9,691 nucleotides of DNA from Ignavibacteriales bacterium. GTDB lineage: Bacteria; Bacteroidota; Ignavibacteria; UBA10030; SZUA-254. The notes beneath the pieces are model-generated. The model ran no database searches. It was not told the origin of the DNA and saw nothing but the letters and a program-made list of their open reading frames with translations. The DNA lies in contig JACQYX010000070.1 of assembly GCA_016207985.1 (NCBI GenBank), positions 4,606 through 14,296 on the forward strand. Reading direction: 5' to 3'. Of the stretch, positions 1 through 6,850 are shown piece after piece; within the stretch, counting starts at the first letter, position 1, and each line of letters opens with the position of its first letter. A program made the position numbers and the translations under genes.

Positions 1-469
1 CCATGGCAAATGTAGGATGATTGACAAAGATCGTTTTGACCGTCGCATCGAAAACCGGGAGTTCCTCTTCCTCTACGGTACAGAATTTAATCGTTGCTTT
101 CAATTCATTAAGCTGGATTGGGAAATAGATTTTATTCATCTGATCGGAAATCATCTTTTGGAGTGTCATCCGCTCGGTTGATCCACCGACGATTGTCAGC
201 TCGTTCCCCGAGATGAACGCAGGCTTGAAAAATGGAAAACCCTGGATATGATCCCAATGCGGGTGGGAGATGAGAACGTACGCTTTAATCGACTCTCCAT
301 CTTCGATCAACTTCTCTCCAAGATTTCTAATGCCTGTACCGGCATCGAGTATGATTAACTCTCCGTTCGATAAACGGACTTCTGTACATGGAGTGTTTCC
401 ACCGTAACGAACGGTGTGTTTTCCAGGCGTTGAAATAGATCCTCGTGTCCCCCAAAATTTAATCCTCAT
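1..469 (-). CDS. Metallo-beta-lactamase-fold hydrolase, C-terminus cut by window edge
   Basis: The first 156 residues of an MBL-fold metallohydrolase are visible; the gene runs off position 1. The N-terminus MRIKFWGTRGSIS is typical of a widespread group of MBL-fold hydrolases that start directly with the fold. The metal-binding HxHxDH motif is intact as HPHWDH at residues 69-74, preceded by the LDAGTG turn at 41-46. The NHP at 150-152 probably supplies the next metal-ligand histidine. There is no signal peptide, so the protein is likely cytoplasmic. The substrate cannot be told; members of this fold hydrolyse phosphodiesters, nucleotides or thioesters. The ATG at 469 was chosen because GAAGGA lies 5 nt upstream (480-475) and the conserved N-terminus begins exactly there. 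It has its own strong promoter (571-543). Fold assignment is secure, function is not. Confidence 0.9.
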   Translation of the reverse strand, partial: MRIKFWGTRGSISTPGKHTVRYGGNTPCTEVRLSNGELIILDAGTGIRNLGEKLIEDGESIKAYVLISHPHWDHIQGFPFFKPAFISGNELTIVGGSTERMTLQKMISDQMNKIYFPIQLNELKATIKFCTVEEEELPVFDATVKTIFVNHPTFAM

Positions 470-474
470 ATCAT

Positions 475-480
475 TCCTTC
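475..480 (-). promoter_or_regulatory. Ribosome binding site of the MBL-fold gene
   Basis: GAAGGA reads on the minus strand 5 nt before the ATG at 469. It is one of the few clear Shine-Dalgarno sequences in this window; several other starts show little or none. An ATG at 474 directly abuts it but opens only a two-codon frame, so the start at 469 is preferred. Confidence 0.6.
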
Positions 481-542
481 GGTCGAGGTTCGAAATAATT
501 CATTTAGTTTAGAACGAATTTAACTGGTTGCATTTCAACGGA

Positions 543-571
543 ATTATAACAATTTATTCTTCTATTGTCAA
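543..571 (-). promoter_or_regulatory. Consensus sigma-70 promoter for the MBL-fold gene
   Basis: On the minus strand TTGACA (571-566) is followed after exactly 17 bp by TATAAT (548-543), a perfect match to the housekeeping sigma-70 consensus in both hexamers and in spacing. Transcription would start near position 536, leaving a leader of about 67 nt before the ATG at 469. The leader begins close to a small GTTG/CAAC hairpin. The site lies in the gap after the DUF3108 gene, so the hydrolase probably forms its own transcription unit. Bacteroidia generally use a different promoter form, so this bears on taxonomy. Confidence 0.75.
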
Positions 572-607
572 CTATTATCTATTAATCGGCATGCAAGGGA
601 TAATAGT
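571..607. repeat. 9-bp inverted repeat next to the promoter
   Basis: ACTATTATC (571-579) and GATAATAGT (599-607) are perfect 9-bp inverted arms separated by 19 bp. The spacer contains the palindrome GCATGC (589-594). One arm ends in the stop codon of the DUF3108 gene, the other overlaps the last base of the TTGACA box. It is AT-rich with no T-run after it, so it is a poor intrinsic terminator. Its position directly upstream of a -35 box would suit a dyad-binding regulator. The symmetry is seen; the role is a guess. Confidence 0.4.
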
Positions 608-888
608 CAATGCTGCTTATCATCGTTGTAACGAGGCGGCATCCATCCATTTCGTTTCCAATTCATCAATTCGATATAGATATTACCGATAAGAACTTTC
701 ATTTTCGCCATGATGGGGACGCGGGCGTCATCGTTGCTGAACCACCCTTCAAATCCACCGGTTAGTCCGAAAATCCCGACAAAACCCGCTTCACCATCAA
801 GATAAACGAGGTCAAGCGGATAGTCAACAGCATCGATTTCACCCTCCTCTATTCGAGTAGTAAAATTGATATCTGTCTTGAATTTCTT
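607..888 (-). pseudogene. DUF3108 protein, C-terminal remnant
   Basis: This stretch continues the DUF3108 gene that begins at 1322 but lies in another frame, starting directly after two stop codons (894-889). The translation FKTDINFTTRIEEGEIDAVD, then a segment with GEAGFVGIFGL, EGWFSNDDARVP and AKMKVLIG, and the end WKRNGWMPPRY match the conserved C-terminal half of DUF3108 proteins (secreted, beta-strand-rich, function unknown). Near its head the reading can be joined to the preceding frame (839-1075, ending in KVIKE before the joint) by skipping one base of an A-rich run at about 880-886. No start codon of its own is convincing. It ends at TGA 609-607, inside one arm of the inverted repeat. 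I read it as the 3' part of a broken gene. Confidence 0.7.
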
Positions 889-1061
889 TTATTACCTTAG
901 CTTCTGTCTCAAGGGCTCTCAAGATACGGTCTCCAATTGTGTTACCAAGGCCTATACAAACCATTTTGCTACCTTTGTATCTGTTCAAATACCTATTTGT
1001 CCACTTGCTATATCGCTCTTGCATCCCGCTAAAAATAGCATGGTCAAAGCGCGAAAATAGC

Positions 1062-1322
1062 TCATTGTTTCTCAACTTGTTTTACTCGTATCTGTCCGAT
1101 ATCGATCGACATATAACTGACGTTATATGTTAATTCCTCTCCGATTTGAAAAACGGAGTCTTGGGGAGACTGCATCTCACCATCAGCAATGCTTGAGTAT
1201 GTTATGAAAGCCAACGATACAGAACCACCACTGGATAGAGTTAGTATAAAAAGAAATATGATACTTCGCACCAGCATGAATCTGATTTTATAGTGAGTAT
1301 TTGACTTCTTGGATTCCATCAT
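1062..1322 (-). pseudogene. DUF3108 protein, N-terminal fragment with signal peptide
   Basis: This frame gives a hydrophobic secretion signal (residues ~14-36, around RSIIFLFILTLSSGGSVSLA) followed by SVFQIGEELTYNVSYMSIDI, the hallmark opening of DUF3108 domains, and then stops at TGA 1064-1062 after QVEKQ. Intact family members have roughly 200 more residues. The remainder is found in other frames: an open frame at 1075-839 and the C-terminal half at 888-607. Only about 60 codons separate the two recognisable halves, where I would expect about 100 or more, so sequence is probably missing as well as shifted. The ATG at 1322 begins 4 nt after the stop codon of the protease gene, suggesting co-transcription; an ATG at 1277 is an alternative start. 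The product would be a periplasmic or envelope protein of unknown function. Sequencing or assembly error is a live alternative. Confidence 0.7.
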
Positions 1323-1326
1323 TTTG

Positions 1327-2976
1327 TCAGTGCAGTCCAGCGATTTTTTCAGCCACGGGGAAAAGTGTGAGAGCTTTTTGTAATTGATTGTCATCGGCTC
1401 GAATAACCGAGTACCATCCTTCGTTCCCCCAGACAGTGCGTGCGATTTCCGCTTTGAGTCTTATCTTGAAGAATTGAAAATCTTTCTGATATTGTGTTGA
1501 ATCTATCGTAACACCTTTGTTTTTTGTCAACACGGTAAATTCCTGCATCATGTCATCGGTTATTGAAAAATCTTTATGAAACTTTTTCAACTCTTTTTCA
1601 TATTGCTGTTGAATCTGTTTCCCATTTTTATCCATGAATCCAAGCGCATACTCACGGAATACACCTTTACCTAATATCTGAATAAATAATGATGACGCTT
1701 TTTCGCTCTTAATAATGAAATCCGGTGTTATACCTCCACCACCATATACAGTACGACCCGAGGTCGTGTGATATATGGGTTTGGTTGTATCTTTATCTCT
1801 AATATCAGTTGAATCCTTTAAATCCTGAATAATCGTTTCTTTCATGTGTTCAACATTCTCACCCTCATCTTCATCACGCTCGTATGCTGCCCTACGATAT
1901 GCATCAATATCTTTACCATAGGGTCGCTGAATCAACCTGCCCGATGGCGTATAATACCTTGCTATCGTTAAACGGAAAGCCGATCTATCTGGTAAATCAA
2001 ATTGTCGCTGCACTAAACCTTTCCCGAATGTTGTTTCACCGACAACCAAACCACGATCTAAATCTTGAACAGCCCCTGAGACAATCTCGCTCGCGGATGC
2101 TGAGTTTGTGTTTACAAGGACTATTAACGGTATATCTGCAAATCTTCCCCTCCCGTCACTTTTATATTCTTCTACAAATTCAGGTCGGCGAGCTTTTGTA
2201 TATACAATTTTTTTACCACTATCTGCTAACAATTCATTTGCCATCCTTATGGCTTGATCCATGTAACCGCCGTTATTATTACGGAGATCGACTATGAGTT
2301 TCTTCATTCCCTGTTTTCTCAGCTTCTCCAATCCCTCTACAAACTCTGTGTATGTAGTCGCCGAAAATCGATTGACGTAGATATAGCCGATCTCATCATT
2401 TAACATATATGTTACATCAACGCTATATAAAGGAATTTTATCTCGAATGATATCAAAGTCGTAGAGGTTCTTTTCACCAGAGCGCAGGATTGTCACCTTC
2501 ACATGAGTACCTTTTGGTCCACGCAGCTTTTTGGGTACATCTTCTCTTTTAATTCCTACAACAAGACTATCTTCAATTTTGATAATCTTATCACCGGCGA
2601 GTATCCCTAATAGGTCACTTGGACCTCCGGAAACCGGCATCACTACTATTAGAGTATCGTTGATGACGTCGTATTCAATTCCAATACCCTCGAAACTTCC
2701 TTGGAAATCTTCATTGACTTTCTGAAGCTGGGAAGCGGGGATATAAACTGAATGAGGATCTAACGCTGTGAGCATCCCCGTTATCGCAGATTCAGCAAGT
2801 TTAGGTGTATCGACATCGTCGACATAGAATTTTTCGGCGTAACTTAAAACATCTTTTATTTTATTGAGCTGTTCAAACAGATTGTCGCCAGAAATAAGCT
2901 TATCAATCTGCATCCCGAGCAAGAGTGCAAGAAAAAAGATAAATCCTAAAGTTGTGAATGAAAATCGATTTTTCAT
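1327..2976 (-). CDS. S41 family C-terminal processing peptidase
   Basis: A 549-residue serine protease of the tail-specific (CtpA/Prc) type, acting on exported proteins in the periplasm. Residues 7-24 form an uncleaved or weakly cleavable hydrophobic signal segment. The N-terminal helical cap holds ALDPHSVYIP (71-80). A PDZ domain follows at about 85-165, with GIGIEY and the LAGDKIIKI carboxylate-binding region, and then the S41 catalytic core. The Ser-Lys dyad is Ser294 in SASASE and Lys319 in TFGKG. Their 25-residue spacing matches that of Prc and CtpB, and Gln323 is also present, so it should be active. The ~200-residue C-terminal extension, rich in charged residues around 365-400, is usual in Bacteroidota/Chlorobiota members of this length. 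It has its own promoter at 3041-3013 and AGGA 7 nt before the ATG. The broken DUF3108 gene follows 4 bp downstream. Confidence 0.95.
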   Translation of the reverse strand: MKNRFSFTTLGFIFFLALLLGMQIDKLISGDNLFEQLNKIKDVLSYAEKFYVDDVDTPKLAESAITGMLTALDPHSVYIPASQLQKVNEDFQGSFEGIGIEYDVINDTLIVVMPVSGGPSDLLGILAGDKIIKIEDSLVVGIKREDVPKKLRGPKGTHVKVTILRSGEKNLYDFDIIRDKIPLYSVDVTYMLNDEIGYIYVNRFSATTYTEFVEGLEKLRKQGMKKLIVDLRNNNGGYMDQAIRMANELLADSGKKIVYTKARRPEFVEEYKSDGRGRFADIPLIVLVNTNSASASEIVSGAVQDLDRGLVVGETTFGKGLVQRQFDLPDRSAFRLTIARYYTPSGRLIQRPYGKDIDAYRRAAYERDEDEGENVEHMKETIIQDLKDSTDIRDKDTTKPIYHTTSGRTVYGGGGITPDFIIKSEKASSLFIQILGKGVFREYALGFMDKNGKQIQQQYEKELKKFHKDFSITDDMMQEFTVLTKNKGVTIDSTQYQKDFQFFKIRLKAEIARTVWGNEGWYSVIRADDNQLQKALTLFPVAEKIAGLH

Positions 2977-3012
2977 TTTGTTTTCCTATAAAATAAAATT
3001 TCACTATAAAAA

Positions 3013-3041
3013 AGTATATCCAAAATCCTCATGAAAGTCAA
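3013..3041 (-). promoter_or_regulatory. Sigma-70 promoter for the S41 protease gene
   Basis: TTGACT (3041-3036) and TATACT (3018-3013) lie 17 bp apart on the minus strand, ten of twelve matches to consensus. A start near 3006 would give a leader of about 30 nt, including AGGA (2987-2984) at 7 nt from the ATG at 2976. The gap after the glycosyltransferase stop is 83 bp, so the protease gene probably begins a new transcript that also covers the DUF3108 gene. Confidence 0.6.
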
Positions 3042-3059
3042 ATAACCATCAAAATAGTA

Positions 3060-3797
3060 TCACCTGATAGGTTTCCAGTGGTCGACAAGTGAGCGTCGGA
3101 ACAGGAGAACAGATATAGCATTTAAGAACCAGAGCAGTGTGATCCAGCAATAACCATATTTCCTGAATCTGCGCGGCGATTCAAAAACAGTCAGATTGCG
3201 AAGAAATTTCACTTTACCAAAACCTCGCAGTCGCATAAAGAAATCGTAATCCTCACCCGCTGCGAGCACGGGATTGTATCCATGTGATTTCTCGAATACC
3301 TCTCTTCGCACAACATGGCACTCACCCCTACCCATACCCATACCAATTATATTCAACAGCCAAAAGTATCCATTAAAAAAATTATGAAACATCCAATCTC
3401 TGATGCGTTCTTCTTCGGGATAGATATTGACGTTACACGTTGCAGCGGCTACCTGTTCATTATTAAAAACATCGTCAAGAGTTGAGAAGAATTTTTCTTT
3501 ATCTTCGATCAGGACATCGGCATTTAAAAAAATAAATATTTTACCTCTTGCTGCATTAGCGCCATTATTCCTCCCTATCGAAATATTCTGCTTAGAGCCT
3601 GGATGATTTAAAACGATTTGATCCGATTGAGGTCGCGCAACAGATACTGTGTTATCCGTACTCCCGCCATCGCTAACGATGATTTCGAGATCATATCGCT
3701 TCCGAAGTTCCGGAGTGAATTGTTCCAATGTCCGTGATATTGTCTTACCTTCTTGGAGTGTCGGGATTATAATGCTAATGTATGGAATTTGAGCCAC
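3060..3797 (-). CDS. Family 2 glycosyltransferase
   Basis: A 245-residue GT-A fold glycosyltransferase transferring a sugar from a nucleotide donor. It shows SIIIPTLQEGKTI (8-20), the donor-binding SDGGSTDNT (42-50), LNAD at 91-94 in the place of the metal-binding DxD, and GEDYDFFMRL (181-190) with the likely catalytic base Asp183. A hydrophobic C-terminal stretch (217-233) flanked by basic residues may attach it to the inner membrane, as expected for synthesis of lipid-linked or surface glycans. The acceptor cannot be read from sequence. The start is GTG; AAGG lies 8 nt upstream, and the conserved N-terminus begins just after, which favours this start. It follows the DUF2279 gene by 13 bp and is probably co-transcribed with it. 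No other sugar gene is nearby. Confidence 0.93.
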   Translation of the reverse strand: MAQIPYISIIIPTLQEGKTISRTLEQFTPELRKRYDLEIIVSDGGSTDNTVSVARPQSDQIVLNHPGSKQNISIGRNNGANAARGKIFIFLNADVLIEDKEKFFSTLDDVFNNEQVAAATCNVNIYPEEERIRDWMFHNFFNGYFWLLNIIGMGMGRGECHVVRREVFEKSHGYNPVLAAGEDYDFFMRLRGFGKVKFLRNLTVFESPRRFRKYGYCWITLLWFLNAISVLLFRRSLVDHWKPIR

Positions 3798-3810
3798 GCG
3801 TTAACCTTAA

Positions 3811-4656
3811 TTAAAATTTTAAACCGTATACAACGAAAGTTGGCGTTATACGAATTGCAGGTGCAGGAAAATGGATATAATTCATGACATGCTTAACCGC
3901 ATCAAGAAACGAACCTTTGCCAGGGAGACCGATAAAATCATAATCTAATCCTAAGAATAATTCACACTGTCCGCCGCCGGGATAATCAAGTCCCTTCACA
4001 CTATAGCCAATAGCTATTGAAATAAAGTTAGGTAGAATTGATTTGATGATCGTTGGTAAACCATAGTGTGCCATGGCAACCCAAAAGTACATGCTCTCAT
4101 AGTCATCAATAATCGTACGAAATTTCCCCTGCTTATAGTTGGAAGAAGGATAGCAGCTCCATTTGAATCGGATGGTCTCAAAAATTGGAACCCGCGATTG
4201 TAACCAAGGTGTAAAAGCACCTGCAGCATCTGCCACGGCATCTCCGATACTGAAACCGAGTTTTTTTGTAAAACCATCCTCAACTTCTACATACAATTGG
4301 AAAGCCAGACTCATCGAAGCACCAATTAACAATGCATTTCGTTTTTGAAATCCCGACCATTGCAGTGATCGACTAAGTAGATCACTCGTTAAATATGTAA
4401 AATAGAAATGACCTACCTTATCTGCAGTCAGCGCTTTTGCGCCATCTTCCCGAATCTGGAAATGACTCCGTTCTCCGTGCCACCACGAATTATAACTTTG
4501 AATATGAGCCGCTGTCACAACTAAAGCTGAACTACCAAGCACTAAAGCGAGCCTGACAGGTTTAATCTCGTCGGTTCGGTCGGTTGCGGTAGTATCGTTA
4601 GTGTAAGCTTTATAGGCAATCGAATTTAGAAGTACTATCATCAAACAGATTTTCAT
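3811..4656 (-). CDS. DUF2279 family envelope protein
   Basis: A 281-residue exported protein with an N-terminal signal peptide (about 1-19, with a short hydrophobic core) and a second hydrophobic segment at 35-50. The family is recognised from DKVGHFYFTY (79-88), the long small-residue helix region around GASMSLAFQ (112-120), VEVEDGFT (123-130) and the SIGDAVADAAGAF run (136-148). These are the conserved polar and glycine positions of DUF2279, a group of predicted membrane or periplasmic proteins of unknown function. The last 80 residues alternate polar and aromatic positions and end in Phe, as outer-membrane beta proteins often do, but this is only suggestive. The ATG at 4656 has no clear Shine-Dalgarno. 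It lies 90 bp after the second paralogue and 13 bp before the glycosyltransferase. Confidence 0.85.
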   Translation of the reverse strand: MKICLMIVLLNSIAYKAYTNDTTATDRTDEIKPVRLALVLGSSALVVTAAHIQSYNSWWHGERSHFQIREDGAKALTADKVGHFYFTYLTSDLLSRSLQWSGFQKRNALLIGASMSLAFQLYVEVEDGFTKKLGFSIGDAVADAAGAFTPWLQSRVPIFETIRFKWSCYPSSNYKQGKFRTIIDDYESMYFWVAMAHYGLPTIIKSILPNFISIAIGYSVKGLDYPGGGQCELFLGLDYDFIGLPGKGSFLDAVKHVMNYIHFPAPAIRITPTFVVYGLKF

Positions 4657-4746
4657 TCTTAGACTAAAGAAACAGCATCCCCATATTGTATGATAACAAA
4701 TAGTATGTTCTGATTTGATAATTAGAAACGAAAGTAATCAATTCAT

Positions 4747-5355
4747 TCAGACGCAAGGGGGAAATCCATCAACAACACATGCCCTTGGACGATAAATGAA
4801 CTCCTTTACCGGTGCAATTAGATATCCAAGTCGGTTATAAATATTCAAAGAAACCTCGATTACAAAATCCTCCGGAGAGCCGCAGGCAACATTGTGCTCA
4901 CAATACCGTCTTATCAGATATGCGAAATCCATTTCGTTCGGGAGGAAAATACCATCATCAGTTCTAACGTTCCAATAAACATCTAAAGAAAATCGCTGTC
5001 CGGGTAATAACATCATCTTCCGATTATAAATAAGAGTGCGATCTGTTAGATTCTTCTCGGTCAGATAAATCGTACGGTAACGAACCGGCTTACGTTTCCA
5101 CCATATCCGCATCGAGCCTTTGATGTCTACACTATCCCAAAACACTTCATCATAAATATTTTCCCCTTGTATTACGATATGAACGAGTGGTCTGTTAGGG
5201 GGTGCTATATGATCGTTCAATTGTTCAACTTTTGTTACTTTAATCTCGATAACTTTATTGGGCAGTATATAAACCGGCAACGACTCTTCACAACTAAATG
5301 AAAGGAAAATAAGCAACGCTATCGGGGCATATTTTAGTATTTGTCTACTTATCAT
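4747..5355 (-). CDS. Secreted cysteine-containing protein, tandem paralogue B (probable lipoprotein)
   Basis: A 202-residue protein I do not recognise. The N-terminus is basic, then hydrophobic (PIALLIFLSFS), ending at Cys22. Serine before the cysteine and acidic residues after it (CEES) make a plausible if imperfect lipobox, and an acidic stretch after the lipidated cysteine recalls the surface-export signal of Bacteroidota lipoproteins. The body looks beta-rich, with notable segments APPNRPLVH, RIWWKRKPVRYRT and FLPNEMDFAYL. Four further cysteines (152, 158, 193, 201) are conserved with the neighbour at 5359-5994 and could form two disulfides. By hand count, 152 of 173 aligned residues from the cysteine on are identical between the two. 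It starts 3 bp after the neighbour's stop, so they are surely co-transcribed. A role as accessory protein of the upstream TonB-dependent receptor is inferred from position only. Confidence 0.85.
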   Translation of the reverse strand: MISRQILKYAPIALLIFLSFSCEESLPVYILPNKVIEIKVTKVEQLNDHIAPPNRPLVHIVIQGENIYDEVFWDSVDIKGSMRIWWKRKPVRYRTIYLTEKNLTDRTLIYNRKMMLLPGQRFSLDVYWNVRTDDGIFLPNEMDFAYLIRRYCEHNVACGSPEDFVIEVSLNIYNRLGYLIAPVKEFIYRPRACVVDGFPPCV

Positions 5356-5358
5356 ACA

Positions 5359-5994
5359 TTAACACTCACCACCTGTATTACATGGGGGAAAAGCAGCACA
5401 TACACAAGCTCTTGGTCGATAGATAAACTCCTTTGCCGGAGCGATCAGGTATCCCAATCGATCGTATACATTCAATGATACTTCGACGACAAAATCTTCG
5501 GGAGATCCGCATGCAACGTTATGTTCACAATATCTTTTTACCAAATAGGCAAAATCCATTTCATTCGGTAAAAATATACCATGGTCACTTCTAACATCCC
5601 AATAAGCGCTCAGAGAAAATCGTTGACCTGGTAATAACATCATCTTATCATTGTAAATCAGAGTTTGATCGGTGAGGTTTTTCTCGGTCAAATAAACTGT
5701 CCGGTAACGTACAGGTTTGCGTTTCCACCATATCCGCATCGAACCTTTTATATTTACACTATCCCAGAACACCTCATCATGAATATTCTCTCCCTGAATT
5801 ACAAAATGAACTAATGGTCGATTCGGCGGGGCAATGTGGTCGTTCAATTGTTCGACTTTTATTACCCGTATCTCAATAACTTTATTAGGCTGCACATAAA
5901 CAGGCAGTGATTCCTCACATCTAATAGACACAATCGAAAGCAGTGCAATCGCTAAATATAACACTATCGATCCGGATAAATTTTCACATTTCAT
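5359..5994 (-). CDS. Secreted cysteine-containing protein, tandem paralogue A
   Basis: A 211-residue paralogue of the protein at 4747-5355, likewise unrecognised. It has a hydrophobic leader (IVLYLAIALLSIVSI) and then Arg25-Cys26-Glu-Glu-Ser. Arginine at -1 to the cysteine is not tolerated in ordinary lipoboxes, so this copy may be anchored by its leader or cleaved elsewhere, while the sister has serine there. Cysteines 156, 162, 197 and 205 are shared with the sister; 199 and 211 are unique, and the tail ends CNTGGEC. Differences in the body are mostly conservative (I/V, K/R, D/N), while codons differ widely, which fits old duplication under purifying selection. The ATG at 5994 overlaps the last 11 bp of the TonB-dependent receptor frame, pointing to translational coupling. 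The hypothesis of a receptor partner is inferred. Confidence 0.85.
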   Translation of the reverse strand: MKCENLSGSIVLYLAIALLSIVSIRCEESLPVYVQPNKVIEIRVIKVEQLNDHIAPPNRPLVHFVIQGENIHDEVFWDSVNIKGSMRIWWKRKPVRYRTVYLTEKNLTDQTLIYNDKMMLLPGQRFSLSAYWDVRSDHGIFLPNEMDFAYLVKRYCEHNVACGSPEDFVVEVSLNVYDRLGYLIAPAKEFIYRPRACVCAAFPPCNTGGEC

Positions 5995-6850
5995 ATCTCA
6001 AACCAATAGAGAATCTTCTTGGATCATAATAGGCAGAAGGATCATTAAGCTGTCCACCGATTTGTCCGTTTGAATCTGCCCATTTCGGATTTTTTGCATT
6101 TAATAGATTTCGAATGTCACCATAAATCTGCAGCGACATGAGATTACCGAATGAGAACGTTTTAGAAAATTTCATGTTAATAGTGCTATTTGCCGGTAAT
6201 CGGGCATTATTTGGGATGAAAGCCCTCGTTGTATCTTCGGCAGTATAACCATCTCGCGTAGGGAAATAGGTATAGGGTCTGCCCGAATTATACGACCATA
6301 TTAAATTGCACACAATATCGAACGGCAGCTTCGCATCGACTACTAATTTCAGAGTATGAAGCTGATCCCAGCTAAGTGGATAGGGTTCATTGAAAACAGG
6401 GAAACCCCATTGATACAGATTAATTCCTTGATTCACATAATCGCTGACGCCTTCTGTTTTCATCAAAGAATATGAGATCGATCCGGAAAGTCTTTCATCG
6501 CGATGCCGCGATAACACGAACTCTATGCCTTCTGCATTTGCAAAAGCGTTATTCACATACTCGGCAAAACCATAATCACCAGCCGCTCGCGCTTTCGAAG
6601 GTAAAAATGTTTTTGAATCTATCTGGTCGATAAACTCCTTCTTGAAATAAGTAATGCCCAAGAGAGTTTTTTCATCGATGCCATACTTGATACCAATCTC
6701 CCAAGCGTGAGTCCGTTCCGGTTTCAGATCCGGATTCCCGACAAGAACATTTACACCTGTCCGAAGCTGCTGCGGATTAATTCCTGAATATAGATAATCG
6801 AATAGAGGAAATTGGAAATAGTGACCGTTCTCGGGTCGAGAAAATCCCAA
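5984..6850 (-). CDS. TonB-dependent receptor, C-terminal fragment
   Basis: About 285 residues that complete the receptor begun at 8346, but in a different frame. Near its head are the conserved barrel segment GFSRPENGHYFQFPLFDYLY and GNPDLKPERTHAWEIGIKY, found in the middle of TonB-dependent receptor barrels. Later come ANAEGIEFVLSR, SYSLMKTEG and WDQLHTLKL, and the closing strands QIYGDIRNLLNAKNPKW and RRFSIGLRYEM. The frame opens at a TTG (6850), which I do not think is a true start: the reading simply enters from the other frame around 6832-6850. The final residue is Met after Arg-Tyr-Glu rather than the usual terminal aromatic. The last 11 bp overlap the ATG of the next gene. Unless ribosomes shift frame here, this fragment is untranslated or translated out of context. 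Confidence 0.85.
   Translation of the reverse strand: MGFSRPENGHYFQFPLFDYLYSGINPQQLRTGVNVLVGNPDLKPERTHAWEIGIKYGIDEKTLLGITYFKKEFIDQIDSKTFLPSKARAAGDYGFAEYVNNAFANAEGIEFVLSRHRDERLSGSISYSLMKTEGVSDYVNQGINLYQWGFPVFNEPYPLSWDQLHTLKLVVDAKLPFDIVCNLIWSYNSGRPYTYFPTRDGYTAEDTTRAFIPNNARLPANSTINMKFSKTFSFGNLMSLQIYGDIRNLLNAKNPKWADSNGQIGGQLNDPSAYYDPRRFSIGLRYEM

Noticed and set aside
466..474. ATG-ATA-TGA, a two-codon frame overlapping the start of the MBL-fold gene.
   Set aside because: The Shine-Dalgarno abuts this ATG with no spacing and suits the ATG at 469 better; no reason to think it is translated.
985..1065. A 26-codon frame MSYFRALTMLFLAGC... that looks like a lipoprotein leader with a LAGC lipobox.
   Set aside because: It stops after 26 codons, lies inside the broken DUF3108 gene and has no ribosome binding site of note; the resemblance is probably chance.
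1884..2297. Plus-strand open frame of 137 codons opposite the protease gene.
   Set aside because: It lies wholly within a gene with complete catalytic motifs, and its translation has no recognisable domain; a shadow frame.
4014..4283. Minus-strand open frame of 89 codons inside the DUF2279 gene.
   Set aside because: Different frame within a gene that itself carries conserved family motifs; no independent evidence.
4657..4746. Possible promoter before the DUF2279 gene (TACAAT or TACTAT as a -10).
   Set aside because: No acceptable -35 box at 16-18 bp for either, and the Bacteroidia TAnnTTTG form is off by one base; the gap is simply AT-rich and I can support nothing in it.
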